A DNA stretch of 64,000 nt from Spirochaetota bacterium (GCA_022703505.1 JAKLDN010000002.1:496001-560000), one strand, 5' to 3'. Shown: positions 1 to 8,655, numbered from the stretch's first letter. Notes: a model not told the origin generated them from the sequence alone. Numbers and translations are program-made.

Positions 1-1
1 C

Positions 2-556
2 ATCGTCTCCCCCGGCACGGACCTCTCCTTCTCGATCAAGGGCCTGCCGCCGGTCAAGTGCGACGGCAGGATGAACATCCCCGACGGGGAGGTCTACACC
101 GCCCCGGTCAAGGAATCCGTGAACGGGGTCCTGGCCTACAATACCCCCAGCGAGAAGGACGGCTTCACCTTCGAGAACGTGCGGCTGGAGTTCAAGGACG
201 GGAAGATCGTGAAGGCGACGGCCAACGACACGGACAGGATCAACGCCATCCTGGACACGGACCCGGGGGCCCGGTACGTGGGCGAGTTCGCCCTGGGGGT
301 CAACCCGTACATCACCAAGGCCATGAAGGAGACCCTCTTCGACGAGAAGATCGCGGGGTCCATCCACTTCACGCCGGGCAACAGCTACGACGACTGCTTC
401 AACGGGAACCGGTCCGCGGTGCACTGGGACATGGTCCTGATCCAGACCCCCGAGCACGGGGGCGGGGAAATCTGGATGGACGGGCGCCTGGTCCGCAAGG
501 ACGGCCGCTTCGTCGTGCCCGAGCTGGAATGCCTGAACCCGGAAAACCTGAAGTAA
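2..556 (+). CDS. M29-family (thermophilic-type) metallo-aminopeptidase, C-terminal part
   Basis: This is the 3' part of a gene whose start lies before the window; the frame is open from base 2. The visible protein of about 184 residues contains the conserved M29 features: a GTDL segment at the very start, an NIPDGE motif just after it with the metal-ligand Glu, and HFTPG and HWDMV motifs toward the end that hold further metal ligands and substrate contacts. M29 enzymes (AmpS, PepS, AmpT) are cytoplasmic dimeric exopeptidases that release N-terminal residues from peptides. Only 13 bases separate it from the nuclease gene. The peptidase would suit the oligopeptide transporter found at the other end of the window. 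The family call is secure; substrate preference cannot be read. Confidence 0.93.
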   Translation: MVSPGTDLSFSIKGLPPVKCDGRMNIPDGEVYTAPVKESVNGVLAYNTPSEKDGFTFENVRLEFKDGKIVKATANDTDRINAILDTDPGARYVGEFALGVNPYITKAMKETLFDEKIAGSIHFTPGNSYDDCFNGNRSAVHWDMVLIQTPEHGGGEIWMDGRLVRKDGRFVVPELECLNPENLK

Positions 557-569
557 CGGATCCCGCCCC

Positions 570-1214
570 ATGAGGCCGAGACCCCGCGCGCCCCTCCTGC
601 CCACGGTCATCGTCTTCGCCTGCGTCACCGTGGCCGCGGCCTTCCTGGCCGCGGGCATCCCCGTCGCCTGCCAGTCCCGCCCGGCGCCCTCAGCCTCGGG
701 CGCGGGCGCCACGGCGCCGGTCCCGGCGATCCCCTACAGCATCCACACGGAACGCATCCGGGAGCCCTCGGCCGCGGATCCGTCCCGGATGACGGTCGCC
801 CGGGTGCTGCGCGTGGTGGACGGGGACACCGCGGTCGTCGAGATCCCCCGGCCGCCCGCGGGCCTGGGGACCCGGGAGACGGTTCGCCTCATCGGGGTGG
901 ACGCCCCGGAGCTCGGGCGGGAGAGCCGGGCCGCGGATCCGGGAGGCCCCGAGTCCGCCGCGGCCGCCCGGGCCCTTCTGGAAGGCCGAGCGGTCTTGCT
1001 GGCCTTCGACCGGGAGCTCCGGGACCGGTACGGCCGGGTCCTGGCCTACCTGTATTCGCCCGACGGGGTCTGCCTGAACCTGGAGCTGGTGCGTTCCGGG
1101 GCGGCCCGGGCCCTCCTGAAATACCCCTTCGCCTTCTCCTCGGCCTTCGCCGCGGCGGAGCGGGAGGCCCGCTCGGCCGGCCGGGGACTCCACTCCGAAT
1201 TGTACATTCCGTGA
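570..1214 (+). CDS. Secreted thermonuclease-like (SNase-fold) protein
   Basis: This is a 214-residue protein with an N-terminal hydrophobic segment (about residues 10-34) ending in a possible lipobox around Cys34, followed by an Ala/Pro-rich linker and one SNase-like domain (about 74-212). Residues corresponding to the staphylococcal nuclease active site are all present: Asp86 in VVDGDT, Arg106, Asp111 and Glu114 in RLIGVDAPE, and Arg156 in DRYGR. It should therefore be an active Ca-dependent phosphodiesterase on DNA or RNA outside the cytoplasmic membrane. It follows the aminopeptidase by 13 bases and may be co-transcribed with it. Lipoprotein versus soluble export is not settled, because the region before the Cys is only a fair lipobox. 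Confidence 0.88.
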   Translation: MRPRPRAPLLPTVIVFACVTVAAAFLAAGIPVACQSRPAPSASGAGATAPVPAIPYSIHTERIREPSAADPSRMTVARVLRVVDGDTAVVEIPRPPAGLGTRETVRLIGVDAPELGRESRAADPGGPESAAAARALLEGRAVLLAFDRELRDRYGRVLAYLYSPDGVCLNLELVRSGAARALLKYPFAFSSAFAAAEREARSAGRGLHSELYIP

Positions 1215-1278
1215 AAACTAGGTTAGAATATCGTTTCCCATCGGAAGGAATCCGATGAGCAGAACGGGAGGAATACCT

Positions 1279-2283
1279 ATGAAACGCATTCTCGCAGTCG
1301 CGGCGATCCTTCTTGCCGCACTTTCCTTCGCGGCCGCCCAGGAGACCCTGAGCGTGTACACCACCCTGGAGGAACCCCTGGCCAAGGCCATCCTGGAGAA
1401 GTTCCAGGCCGAGACGGGGATCCGGACCAGCTTCGTCCGCCTGTCCGGCGGCGAGGCCATCGCCCGGATGGAGGCGGAGGCCGCCAATCCCCAGGCCTCC
1501 ATCTGGCTGGGCGGGGTGGGCCTGGACCACATCACCGCCAAGGACAAGGGCCTCACCACCGCCTACAAGTCCCGCTTCGCCTCCAAGACCGCCGCGGAGT
1601 TCAAGGACAAGGACGGGTTCTGGATCGGCCTGTATGTTGGCCCCCTCACCTTCGTGACCAACACCAAGCGCGCAGCTGAGCTCGGGCTCACCCCGCCGAA
1701 GAGCTGGGCGGACCTATTAAAGCCCGAGTACAAGGGCCAGATCCGCATGGCCAACCCGAACACCTCCGGCACGGCCTACAATGTCATCACCACCCTCCGC
1801 TACGTCTACAAGGGCGACGAGGAGAAGGTCTTCGACTACATGAAGAAGCTGGACGCCAACATCGACCAGTACACCCGCTCCGGCTCGGCCCCCGGCAAGA
1901 GCGTGGCCATCGGGGAGATCCCCATCGCCATCGGCTACGCCCACGACCAGGTGAAGCTCAAGGTCGAGGGCGCCCCCGTCGTGATCAACGCCCCCTCCGA
2001 GGGCACCGGCTACGAGCTGGCCTCCATGTCCCTGATCAAGGGGGGCAAGGACGCGGTCAACGCAAAGAAGCTCTACGACTGGGTGCTCTCCTCCAAGTCC
2101 GCCCAGGACCTCTTCGTCCAGTGGTACCTGGTCCTGGTGGCCACCGGCGCCCCCTCCCACCCGGACGCCCTGTCCATCAAGCAGATCAAGACCGTCAAGC
2201 AGGACCTCCTGTGGGACGGGAACAAGGACAACCGGGCCCGCCTGCTGAAGCGCTGGACCGACGAGATCGGCTCCAAGCGGTAA
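1279..2283 (+). CDS. Ferric-iron-type ABC transporter, substrate-binding protein
   Basis: This 334-residue protein has a classical signal peptide (MKRILAV...AAAQ, cleavage near residue 20) and the fold of family 1/6 binding proteins, with an early YTTLEEPL segment and a central RSGSAPGKSVAIGE segment. It belongs to the AfuA/FbpA/IdiA-like group, although 2-aminoethylphosphonate-type binders share this architecture. The chosen ATG at 1279 has GGGAGG 6 nt upstream; an in-frame ATG at 1255 would place extra residues before the signal peptide and is less likely. It is the first gene of a binding protein-permease-ATPase set, separated from the permease by a 111-base GC-rich gap with hairpins, which fits higher expression of the binding protein. 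Iron is inferred from family resemblance. Confidence 0.87.
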   Translation: MKRILAVAAILLAALSFAAAQETLSVYTTLEEPLAKAILEKFQAETGIRTSFVRLSGGEAIARMEAEAANPQASIWLGGVGLDHITAKDKGLTTAYKSRFASKTAAEFKDKDGFWIGLYVGPLTFVTNTKRAAELGLTPPKSWADLLKPEYKGQIRMANPNTSGTAYNVITTLRYVYKGDEEKVFDYMKKLDANIDQYTRSGSAPGKSVAIGEIPIAIGYAHDQVKLKVEGAPVVINAPSEGTGYELASMSLIKGGKDAVNAKKLYDWVLSSKSAQDLFVQWYLVLVATGAPSHPDALSIKQIKTVKQDLLWDGNKDNRARLLKRWTDEIGSKR

Positions 2284-2394
2284 ACCCCCGTTCGGCCCGG
2301 CACCGGACCGGCCGCCCCGCGGGGCCGGCCCGGCTCCGGCCGACGCCGGCGGCCGCTCCCGGCCGCCGGGCCCCACGCTCCGACGGGAGACCCC
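2284..2394 (+). other. GC-rich intercistronic hairpin region between binding protein and permease
   Basis: This 111-base gap is almost entirely G and C and contains several inverted repeats. The clearest is an 8-bp stem (2348-2355 with 2360-2367, loop CTCC). No T-tract follows, so it looks like an mRNA-stabilising or partially attenuating structure instead of a full terminator. Such hairpins after a binding-protein gene commonly raise its level relative to the permease. Confidence 0.45.
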
Positions 2395-4593
2395 ATGCCC
2401 AAAAAAACGACGATCCTGAGATTCCTGGCCGCCCTGGCCCTGTTCGCGGCGGTGGACGCCTGGGTGTACTTCACCCTCCGCGGGACCCTGCGGTCCCAGG
2501 AAGCCCGGGATTCCGAGAGCCGCCTGACCCTCCTGGCCCGCAGCGCCCCCGCGGATCCCGAGAACCTGGACACCTGGCTGGCCTCGGTGCCGGAAAGCCT
2601 GCCCGGTGGCGCCGCGGTCTATCTGATACCCACCGAGGATCCGGAGGCCTACGAGACTCGGAGCTCCGACGAGGAAGCCGCCCGCCTGTGGGACTCCGTG
2701 TCCGGCGGTGCGGACGCGGCCAAGGGCCTGGAGTCCGCGTACTACTTCGAGAACTACGCCTCCCCCCAGCGGGTGGAGTACGGGGGACAGCGGGTCCGGC
2801 TCTTCTACGCCCCGGTCCTGGACGAAAGCGAGTCCGAGCTTTTGGGGATAGCCGTGTTCCTGGCCCCTGAGGCCGGGAACCGGACCCTGGAGCGGCTCTT
2901 CGCCCTCTTCGCGGTGGGGACCCTCGTCCTCTACGCGGCCCTGTCCGGGATCTCCCGCTTCGCCCGGGACCCGACCGTGGGCTACGCCGTCGTGATCCTG
3001 GCGGGGATCGCCGGGGTCTTCATCGCCTACCCCCTGGCCGAGGCCCTCCGCCTTTCGTTCCTGAAGGAGGGGAGGTTCTCCTTGGAGATCTGGAAGGACG
3101 TCCTCTCGGGCGCCCACCTGCAAGCCCTCTGGGGTTCCGTGCGCCTGGGGATCTGGACCGCCTCGGTGTCCACGGTCATCGGCTTCGTGTTCGCCTTCGC
3201 GATCCACCGGACCGGCATCGGCGGCAAAAAATTCCTGTCCACCATCGCCCAGCTTCCGGTGATCTCCCCGCCCTTCTCCCTGACTCTCTCGGTGATCCTC
3301 CTGGCGGGGAACAACGGCCTCATCACCCGTCAGCTGCTGGGCCTCCAGAACTTCTCCATCTACGGCCTGTCGGGCCTGGTGATCGTCCAGACCGTGGGGA
3401 TGTTCCCCATCGCCTACCTGACCTTGGCGGGGGTGCTCCAGGCCATGGACTCCACCCTGGAGGAGGCTGCCCTGGACCTGAACGCCGGACGCTGGAGGGC
3501 ATTCCGCACCGTGACCCTGCCCCTGGCGGTCCCGGGCATCCTGTCCGCGTGGCTCCTGGTGTTCACGAACTCCCTGGCGGACTTCGCCAATCCCCTCCTG
3601 CTGGCGGGGAACTACCGGGTCCTCTCCGTGGAGGCCTACATCCAGGTGACCGGCCGGAACGACCTGGGAGGCGGAGCGGCTCTATCCCTCCTGCTGCTCC
3701 TGCCCACGTTGACGGCCTTCTTCCTCCAGCGGAACTGGGTGGCCAAGAGGTCCTTCGTGACCGTCACGGGCAAGCCCAACGCCAAGCTGGTGGAGATCGC
3801 CTCCCCCCGGGTGCGATTCGCCCTGGGGGCCGGGGTGTGGACCTGCGTCGCCCTCATCCTGGGCCTCTACGGCACAATCGTGGCGGGCTGCTTCGTGAAG
3901 AACTGGGGGATCGACTACTCCTTCACCCTGTCCAACATTGGCGAGGCCCTGACCCGGGGCCGGGACGCCATCCGGTCCACCGTGACCCTGGCCGCAGCGG
4001 CCACCCCCGTGGCGGGCCTTCTGGCCATGGCGGCGGCCCTGGTCTTCGTGCGCAAGACCTTCGCGGGCAAGCGGGTCCTGGAAGCCCTGATGATGACCCC
4101 CTTCGCCGTGCCGGGGACTCTGTTGGGCATCGCCTACATCCTGGCCTTCAACAAGGCCCCCCTGATCCTGGTCGGCACCTCGGCCATCATCGTGATCAAC
4201 TACGTCATACGGGAGCTTCCGGTGGGGATCGAGTCGGGCGTGGCCTCCCTGCGGCAGATCGACCCCTCCATCGAGGAGGCGGCCAAGGACCTGGGGGCCG
4301 ACGAGGGCACCGTCTTCCGGACCATCGTCCTGCCCCTGGTGCGCCCGGCCTTCATCACCAGCATGTCCTACACCTTCGTGCGGTCCATGACCGCGGTCAG
4401 CGCGGTGATCTTCCTGATCTCCGCCCGCTGGTACCACATGACGGTGCTGATCTACAACTTCTCGGAAAACCTCCGGTTCGGACTGGCCAGCGTGCTGGCC
4501 ACGGTGCTCATCGTCATCGTCCTGGGCGCTTTCGCCCTGATGCGGCTCCTGGTGCGGGACACGGGAGCCTTGGAAAAGACCATCACCCGGTAG
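2395..4593 (+). CDS. Ferric-iron-type ABC transporter permease with extra N-terminal module
   Basis: This 732-residue protein is a fused double permease with two BPD_transp_1-type halves, as in FbpB/SfuB: the first spans about residues 200-450 and the second about 480-730. Each half carries the EAA-type coupling loop, seen as EEAALDLNAGRWRAF in the first and EEAAKDLGADEGTVF in the second. FbpB relatives are typically about 500-570 residues. The excess is an N-terminal module: one transmembrane helix (about 7-28), roughly 140 residues predicted outside the membrane, then another helix (about 170-190). It lies between the binding-protein and ATPase genes, with 18 bases before the latter. The transport role is firm; the module has no function I recognise. 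Confidence 0.9.
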   Translation: MPKKTTILRFLAALALFAAVDAWVYFTLRGTLRSQEARDSESRLTLLARSAPADPENLDTWLASVPESLPGGAAVYLIPTEDPEAYETRSSDEEAARLWDSVSGGADAAKGLESAYYFENYASPQRVEYGGQRVRLFYAPVLDESESELLGIAVFLAPEAGNRTLERLFALFAVGTLVLYAALSGISRFARDPTVGYAVVILAGIAGVFIAYPLAEALRLSFLKEGRFSLEIWKDVLSGAHLQALWGSVRLGIWTASVSTVIGFVFAFAIHRTGIGGKKFLSTIAQLPVISPPFSLTLSVILLAGNNGLITRQLLGLQNFSIYGLSGLVIVQTVGMFPIAYLTLAGVLQAMDSTLEEAALDLNAGRWRAFRTVTLPLAVPGILSAWLLVFTNSLADFANPLLLAGNYRVLSVEAYIQVTGRNDLGGGAALSLLLLLPTLTAFFLQRNWVAKRSFVTVTGKPNAKLVEIASPRVRFALGAGVWTCVALILGLYGTIVAGCFVKNWGIDYSFTLSNIGEALTRGRDAIRSTVTLAAAATPVAGLLAMAAALVFVRKTFAGKRVLEALMMTPFAVPGTLLGIAYILAFNKAPLILVGTSAIIVINYVIRELPVGIESGVASLRQIDPSIEEAAKDLGADEGTVFRTIVLPLVRPAFITSMSYTFVRSMTAVSAVIFLISARWYHMTVLIYNFSENLRFGLASVLATVLIVIVLGAFALMRLLVRDTGALEKTITR

Positions 4594-4611
4594 GGGAGGA
4601 AAGGATACCAC

Positions 4612-5712
4612 ATGGCCAAGCAACCGGTAGCGGTGACCCTGGACGACGTGACCCGGGTGTACAAGAACGTGAAAGGGCGGCCCGACGTGGTCGCCGTGCG
4701 CCAGGCCTCCTTCGAGGTGGCCCCCGGGGAGCTCGTGACCCTCCTGGGACCCTCGGGCTGCGGCAAGACCACCACCCTGCGAATGATCGCCGGCTTCGAC
4801 CTGCCCAGCTCCGGCCTCATACGGATCGGCGGTGAGGACGTGACGAACCTTCCCCCGAACAAGCGGGACACCGCCACCGTGTTCCAGAGCTACGGCCTCT
4901 TCCCCCACATGACCGTGGCGGAGAACGTGGCCTACGGCCTGCGGGTCCGGAACGTGCCCAAGGCCGAGCAGGAGGAGCGGGTCCGCCGAGCTCTGTCCCT
5001 GACGGGGCTTTCGGACTACGCCGAACGCTCCCCGGGCCGCCTGTCCGGCGGCCAGCAGCAGCGGGTTGCCCTATCCCGGAGCCTCGTGGTGGAGCCCGGG
5101 GTCCTCCTGCTGGACGAGCCGCTTTCGAACCTGGACGCCCTCCTGCGGGAGCAGATGCGGGTGGAGATCCGCCGCATCCAGAAGTCCCTGGGCATCACCG
5201 CCGTGTACGTGACCCACGACCGGACCGAGGCCATGAGCCTTTCGGATCGGGTTATCGTCATGAAGGATGGCCGGATCCGCCAGATCGGCTCGCCCTCGAC
5301 GATCTACGAGGACCCGGACTCCGTGTTCGTGGCGGGCTTCGTGGGCAAGGTGGCCTTCTTCCCCGTGGCCGTGGAGGGCCTCGAAGGGCCCGGTTGCGCC
5401 TGTGTTCTCCACGGGAAGACCGTGCGAGCCGGGAAACGCGCCCCCGGGGTGGCCGCCGGCAAACCCGGCATCCTCATGGCCCGCCCCGAGTCCCTGCGTC
5501 TGGGAGCCCCCGGCCAGGGCGTGGCGGACGGGACCGTCCGGCAGAACGTGTACCTGGGCTCCAGCGTGGAGACCTTCGTGACCACCGAGTACGGGGAGTT
5601 GTTGGTGCAGGTGGACGACCCCGCGGGCAAGCGCATCCCCGCAGAGGGGGAGGCCGTGTCCATCTCCTTTAACGAGGCCCGGGTAAGGGTGCTGCCGCCG
5701 GAGACGGAATAA
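4612..5712 (+). CDS. Ferric-iron-type ABC transporter ATPase (FbpC/AfuC-like)
   Basis: This 366-residue ATPase has a Walker A motif GPSGCGKTT (about residues 45-53), Q-loop FQSYGLF, signature LSGGQQQR, Walker B LLLDEPLSNLD and an H-loop TH in VTHDRTEAMS. The final ~120 residues form a TOBE-type regulatory domain, as expected of the MalK/FbpC/PotA branch. The Shine-Dalgarno GGGGAGGAAA lies about 10 bases before the ATG. It completes the importer and would bind the EAA loops of the permease in the cytoplasm. A short perfect palindrome begins 9 bases after the stop codon and may end the transcript. Confidence 0.92.
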   Translation: MAKQPVAVTLDDVTRVYKNVKGRPDVVAVRQASFEVAPGELVTLLGPSGCGKTTTLRMIAGFDLPSSGLIRIGGEDVTNLPPNKRDTATVFQSYGLFPHMTVAENVAYGLRVRNVPKAEQEERVRRALSLTGLSDYAERSPGRLSGGQQQRVALSRSLVVEPGVLLLDEPLSNLDALLREQMRVEIRRIQKSLGITAVYVTHDRTEAMSLSDRVIVMKDGRIRQIGSPSTIYEDPDSVFVAGFVGKVAFFPVAVEGLEGPGCACVLHGKTVRAGKRAPGVAAGKPGILMARPESLRLGAPGQGVADGTVRQNVYLGSSVETFVTTEYGELLVQVDDPAGKRIPAEGEAVSISFNEARVRVLPPETE

Positions 5713-5721
5713 ATTCATGGG

Positions 5722-5755
5722 GACAGAGCTCGATGCAATCATATCGAGCTCTGTC
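5722..5755. repeat. 13-bp perfect palindrome ahead of the transposase gene
   Basis: The arms GACAGAGCTCGAT (5722-5734) and ATCGAGCTCTGTC (5743-5755) are perfectly complementary with an 8-base loop. The hairpin lies between the ABC ATPase stop codon and the transposase start. It could be the transposase's cognate end or a transcription stop for the transporter operon; there is no T-tract, so the former is preferred. A GGGGACAG-type sequence is often seen beside genes of this transposase group, which is a recollection and not a computed result. Confidence 0.7.
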
Positions 5756-5770
5756 GCGCGTATTGCAGGC

Positions 5771-6292
5771 ATGAGAAAGCCAAGAGAGTTGCGCGAAGGC
5801 GCCCGCTACCATGTGACGGGCCGGGCGAATCGGAAAGAACTAATCTTCGACACAGGAGCGATGAAGGATCTTTTTCTTTCGGTCGTGAAACGGGCTAAAA
5901 GGAAATATGCCTTTCGGATCGAGAATTTTTGCATTATGGGAAATCATTTCCATCTTGTGATCATTCCGGGGAAGGGCATGAGCTTATCCACGATCATGCA
6001 GTGGATCATGAGCGTCTTTGCTATGGCGTACAATCGTATCTGCGGTTATACGGGTCATGTGTGGGGGGAACGGTTCTTCTCCCGGATACTATCGGGGTTC
6101 CGGGAATTGCTCGCGGTATTCGCATACATCGACAATAATCCGGTACAAGCGAGCCTGATAGAGGATCCCCGCAAGTGGAGATTCGGGGGATTATGGCATA
6201 ACCGTACAGGGTGCCGTGATATCGTCGAAGTAGAACCATCCTGGTTGCCTCTTACCTTTCCGGAACGGGGAATGCTCCTCCTGACGAACTGA
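5771..6292 (+). CDS. REP-associated tyrosine transposase (Y1/HUH family)
   Basis: The 173-residue protein has the single-strand transposase hallmarks: an HUH motif as NHFHL (His59 and His61), and a C-terminal AYIDNNPVQA segment with the candidate nucleophile Tyr119. This matches the solitary IS200/IS605-related RAYT group that mobilises or maintains REP palindromes by single-strand cleavage. I chose the ATG at 5771 because relatives begin MRKPREL; an upstream in-frame ATG at 5717 would run through the palindrome. The gene is visibly richer in A+T than its neighbours, suggesting acquisition. No accessory genes or IS ends are evident, and several REP-like elements occur elsewhere in the window. 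Confidence 0.9.
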   Translation: MRKPRELREGARYHVTGRANRKELIFDTGAMKDLFLSVVKRAKRKYAFRIENFCIMGNHFHLVIIPGKGMSLSTIMQWIMSVFAMAYNRICGYTGHVWGERFFSRILSGFRELLAVFAYIDNNPVQASLIEDPRKWRFGGLWHNRTGCRDIVEVEPSWLPLTFPERGMLLLTN

Positions 6293-6629
6293 AACGCCCA
6301 GAAAAGCCTGCCTGTCGGAGTGTACCGCGATCCCCGGGCACGGGGATTCCGGATGGGCAGCAGGGTACCGTGGTATCGGAGGCGGGCTCCCGGGGTGGAG
6401 CCCGGGTCCTGCCCCCGAATACGGACTAGCGCGGGGCGGGAGTCATTCAGGACTTCCCGAGAGTCCCTGCGACGCTCGACTATGTCTCCGAGACATTTCG
6501 GAGACTCCCGAAGACCTATCCACCTGTCCATGGAGGATTCCACCCGCGTCGGGAAGCTCGGCGGCCGGGCGACGAACGGCGGCCGCGGATGCCGTATCCC
6601 TGAGTATATTTGTTCACGGAGGTACCTCC
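6293..6629. other. Non-coding gap with several short inverted repeats
   Basis: There is no convincing gene in these 337 bases. I see small stem-loops, including a perfect 8-bp stem (6484-6491 with 6498-6505) and a GC-rich stem around 6384-6405. The last bases form the self-complementary GGAGGTACCTCC directly before the next start codon. No T-rich terminator is present. Confidence 0.6.
6618..6629 (+). promoter_or_regulatory. Self-complementary ribosome-binding site
   Basis: The Shine-Dalgarno GGAGG is part of the perfect 12-base palindrome GGAGGTACCTCC that ends exactly at the base before the ATG at 6630. A four-base-pair stem with a GTAC loop could partly occlude the ribosome site. This is a small structure and its effect is speculative. 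Confidence 0.4.
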
Positions 6630-8273
6630 ATGAACGACGCCATCCTGAGCGCCCCGCCCGCGGGAAACGAACCCGTCCGTTCCTACGCCCCCGGCACGCC
6701 CGAGCGGGCGGCCCTCAAGGCGGAGCTCGGGTCCCTGCTGTCCGAGAGCTTCGACATACCCTTGATCATCGGCGGCCGGGAGCTGCGGACGGGACGCACG
6801 GCCCCCCTCGCGCAGCCCCACGACCACGGCCGACCGCTGGGGCGGTTCCACCTGGCCGGGGAAGAGGAGGCGGCCCTGGCCGTCGACGCGGCCCTCGCGG
6901 CCAAGCCCGGTTGGGAGGCCATGCCCTGGGAGGAGCGGGCGGCCGTCTTCCGCCGCGCCGCGGCCCTGGTCGCCGGCAAGTACCGCTACCGCCTCCTGGC
7001 CGCGACCATGCTCGGCCAGTCTAAGACCGTCCACCAGGCCGAGATCGACGCGGTCTGCGAAACCGCGGATTTCCTCCGGATCAATCCCCGCTTCATGGAG
7101 GAGCTCTACTCCATCCAGCCGCGAAGCTCCGATTCGGAGTGGAACCGCGTCCGCTACCGCCCCCTGGAGGGCTTCGTCTACGCCGTCTCGCCCTTCAACT
7201 TCACCTCGATCGCCGCCAACCTCGCGAGCGCTCCCGCCATGATGGGCAACGTCGTGGTGTGGAAGCCGGCTTCCACCTCCGTCCTCTCGAACTGGATCCT
7301 GGCGCGGATCTACGAGGAGGCCGGCCTCCCGCCCGGGGTCATCAACTTCCTTCCCGGGAGCGGCGCCGCGGTCTCGGCGGTCGCTCTTTCCCATCCGGCC
7401 TTCGCCGGCCTCCACTTCACGGGCTCGACGGCGGTCTTCAACGGGCTCTGGAGGCAGGCGGCCGCCAACCTGGGTTCCTACCGCTCCTATCCCCGCCTCG
7501 TGGGCGAGACGGGGGGCAAGGATTTCGTCTTCCTCGATCCCTCGGCCGACCCGGACGCCGCCGTCGCTGCCCTTGTCCGGGGCGCCTACGAGTACCAGGG
7601 CCAGAAGTGCTCCGCGGCCTCGCGGCTCTACGTGCCCGCCTCCCTGGGGAGGGCCTTCCTCGACCGCCTGGCCGAGACCGTGCGCTCCATCCCCGTCGGC
7701 CCCCCGACGGACCTCCGCGCCTTTATGTGCGCCGTCATCGACGGGGCCTCCTACCGGAACATCCTGCCCTACCTGGAGCGAGCCTGCTCCCGGGGCGCGG
7801 CGCGCTGCGAGCTCGAGCTCCTCGCGGGGGGACACGGGAGGGCCGAGGAAGGCTGGTTCATCGAGCCCAGCCTTCTCCTGGCCGAGTCCCCGGACTACGA
7901 GACCATGAGGGAGGAGCTCTTCGGGCCGGTCCTGACCGCCTACGTCTACGACGACCGAGACATGGAGGCGGCCTACCGCCTCGTGGACGGGACCTCGCCC
8001 TACGCCCTGACCGGCGCCGTCTTCGCCCGGGACCGGCGGGCCATTCTGGCCGGCCTGGAGGGCCTGAAGAACGCTGCGGGAAACCTCTACGTCAACGACA
8101 AACCCACCGGCGCGATCGTCGGCAGCCAGCCCTTCGGCGGCATGCGGGCCTCGGGCACCAACGACAAGGCCGGCTCCATCCTCAACCTGATCCGCTGGAC
8201 GAGCGCCGGGGCGGTCAAGGAGAACTTCGATCCGCCCGTCGACTGGCGCTACCCCTACATGTCCGAAGAGTAG
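6630..8273 (+). CDS. pruA: 1-pyrroline-5-carboxylate dehydrogenase
   Basis: This 547-residue aldehyde dehydrogenase matches the long ALDH4A1-type P5C dehydrogenases. They oxidise glutamate semialdehyde, in equilibrium with pyrroline-5-carboxylate, to glutamate with NAD. The general base is Glu293 in VGETGGK and the catalytic nucleophile is Cys327 in YQGQKCSAA; the nucleotide-binding FTGST segment is at about 263-267. The C-terminal half has the usual QPFGGMRASGTNDKAG motif. It stands alone on its strand, with no proline dehydrogenase beside it. The two-subunit FAD dehydrogenase at 16.5-19.7 kb is one candidate source of its substrate, but that link is inference. Confidence 0.94.
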   Translation: MNDAILSAPPAGNEPVRSYAPGTPERAALKAELGSLLSESFDIPLIIGGRELRTGRTAPLAQPHDHGRPLGRFHLAGEEEAALAVDAALAAKPGWEAMPWEERAAVFRRAAALVAGKYRYRLLAATMLGQSKTVHQAEIDAVCETADFLRINPRFMEELYSIQPRSSDSEWNRVRYRPLEGFVYAVSPFNFTSIAANLASAPAMMGNVVVWKPASTSVLSNWILARIYEEAGLPPGVINFLPGSGAAVSAVALSHPAFAGLHFTGSTAVFNGLWRQAAANLGSYRSYPRLVGETGGKDFVFLDPSADPDAAVAALVRGAYEYQGQKCSAASRLYVPASLGRAFLDRLAETVRSIPVGPPTDLRAFMCAVIDGASYRNILPYLERACSRGAARCELELLAGGHGRAEEGWFIEPSLLLAESPDYETMREELFGPVLTAYVYDDRDMEAAYRLVDGTSPYALTGAVFARDRRAILAGLEGLKNAAGNLYVNDKPTGAIVGSQPFGGMRASGTNDKAGSILNLIRWTSAGAVKENFDPPVDWRYPYMSEE

Positions 8274-8655
8274 GAGCGCGTCGCGGCCTCGCGGCGACGA
8301 AGTGCTTCGCGCTTCGTCGAGTCCATGCGATTACGGTACGAGGGGGTAGCGGAGAAGCGCCGCGCGGTACGCGCGGCCTTCGGAGCGAGGGGGAGCCGCG
8401 CCTGAGGACCCCGGCTCCGGCGCGGCATAAAACCGCGACCGCAGCCTATCTCTGCTATTGCGCCGGAGTCGGGCGCACCCGCGGAAGCATGCGGGAAGCG
8501 CCGCTTCACTCCCAGCAACGCGCGGGTGCGGAGGGAACCCACGGCTCGCGGTTCCGCAGGCGAAGCCGAGGACGTAGCGAGCCGTGGGTTCCCGCAGCAG
8601 GCCCCGCGTTGATCGGGATACCGGCGCTTCCCGCTTTTCGTCGCGGGCGCTCCCC
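8274..8655. repeat. Composite REP-like intergenic element, copy 1
   Basis: This 382-base gap is filled with inverted repeats. They comprise a GGCGACGAAG...CTTCGTCGA hairpin (8293-8320), stems around 8360-8380 and 8396-8427, and a perfect 17-bp inverted repeat (8533-8549 with 8577-8593). The 13-mer GCGGGAAGCGCCG occurs at 8491-8503 and inverted at 8622-8634. The same hairpin and 13-mer, followed by GCGGGCGCTCC, recur at 39.66-39.82 kb. No gene or known RNA family is apparent. Confidence 0.75.

Noticed and set aside
5717-5770. Longer N-terminus of the RAYT transposase starting at 5717
   Set aside because: The extra 18 residues are translated from the perfect palindrome, and relatives begin at the MRKPREL motif.
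8274-8655. A tRNA, tmRNA or RNase P gene in this hairpin-rich gap
   Set aside because: No cloverleaf, TPsiC-like arm or conserved RNase P core could be traced; the palindromes fit a repeat element.
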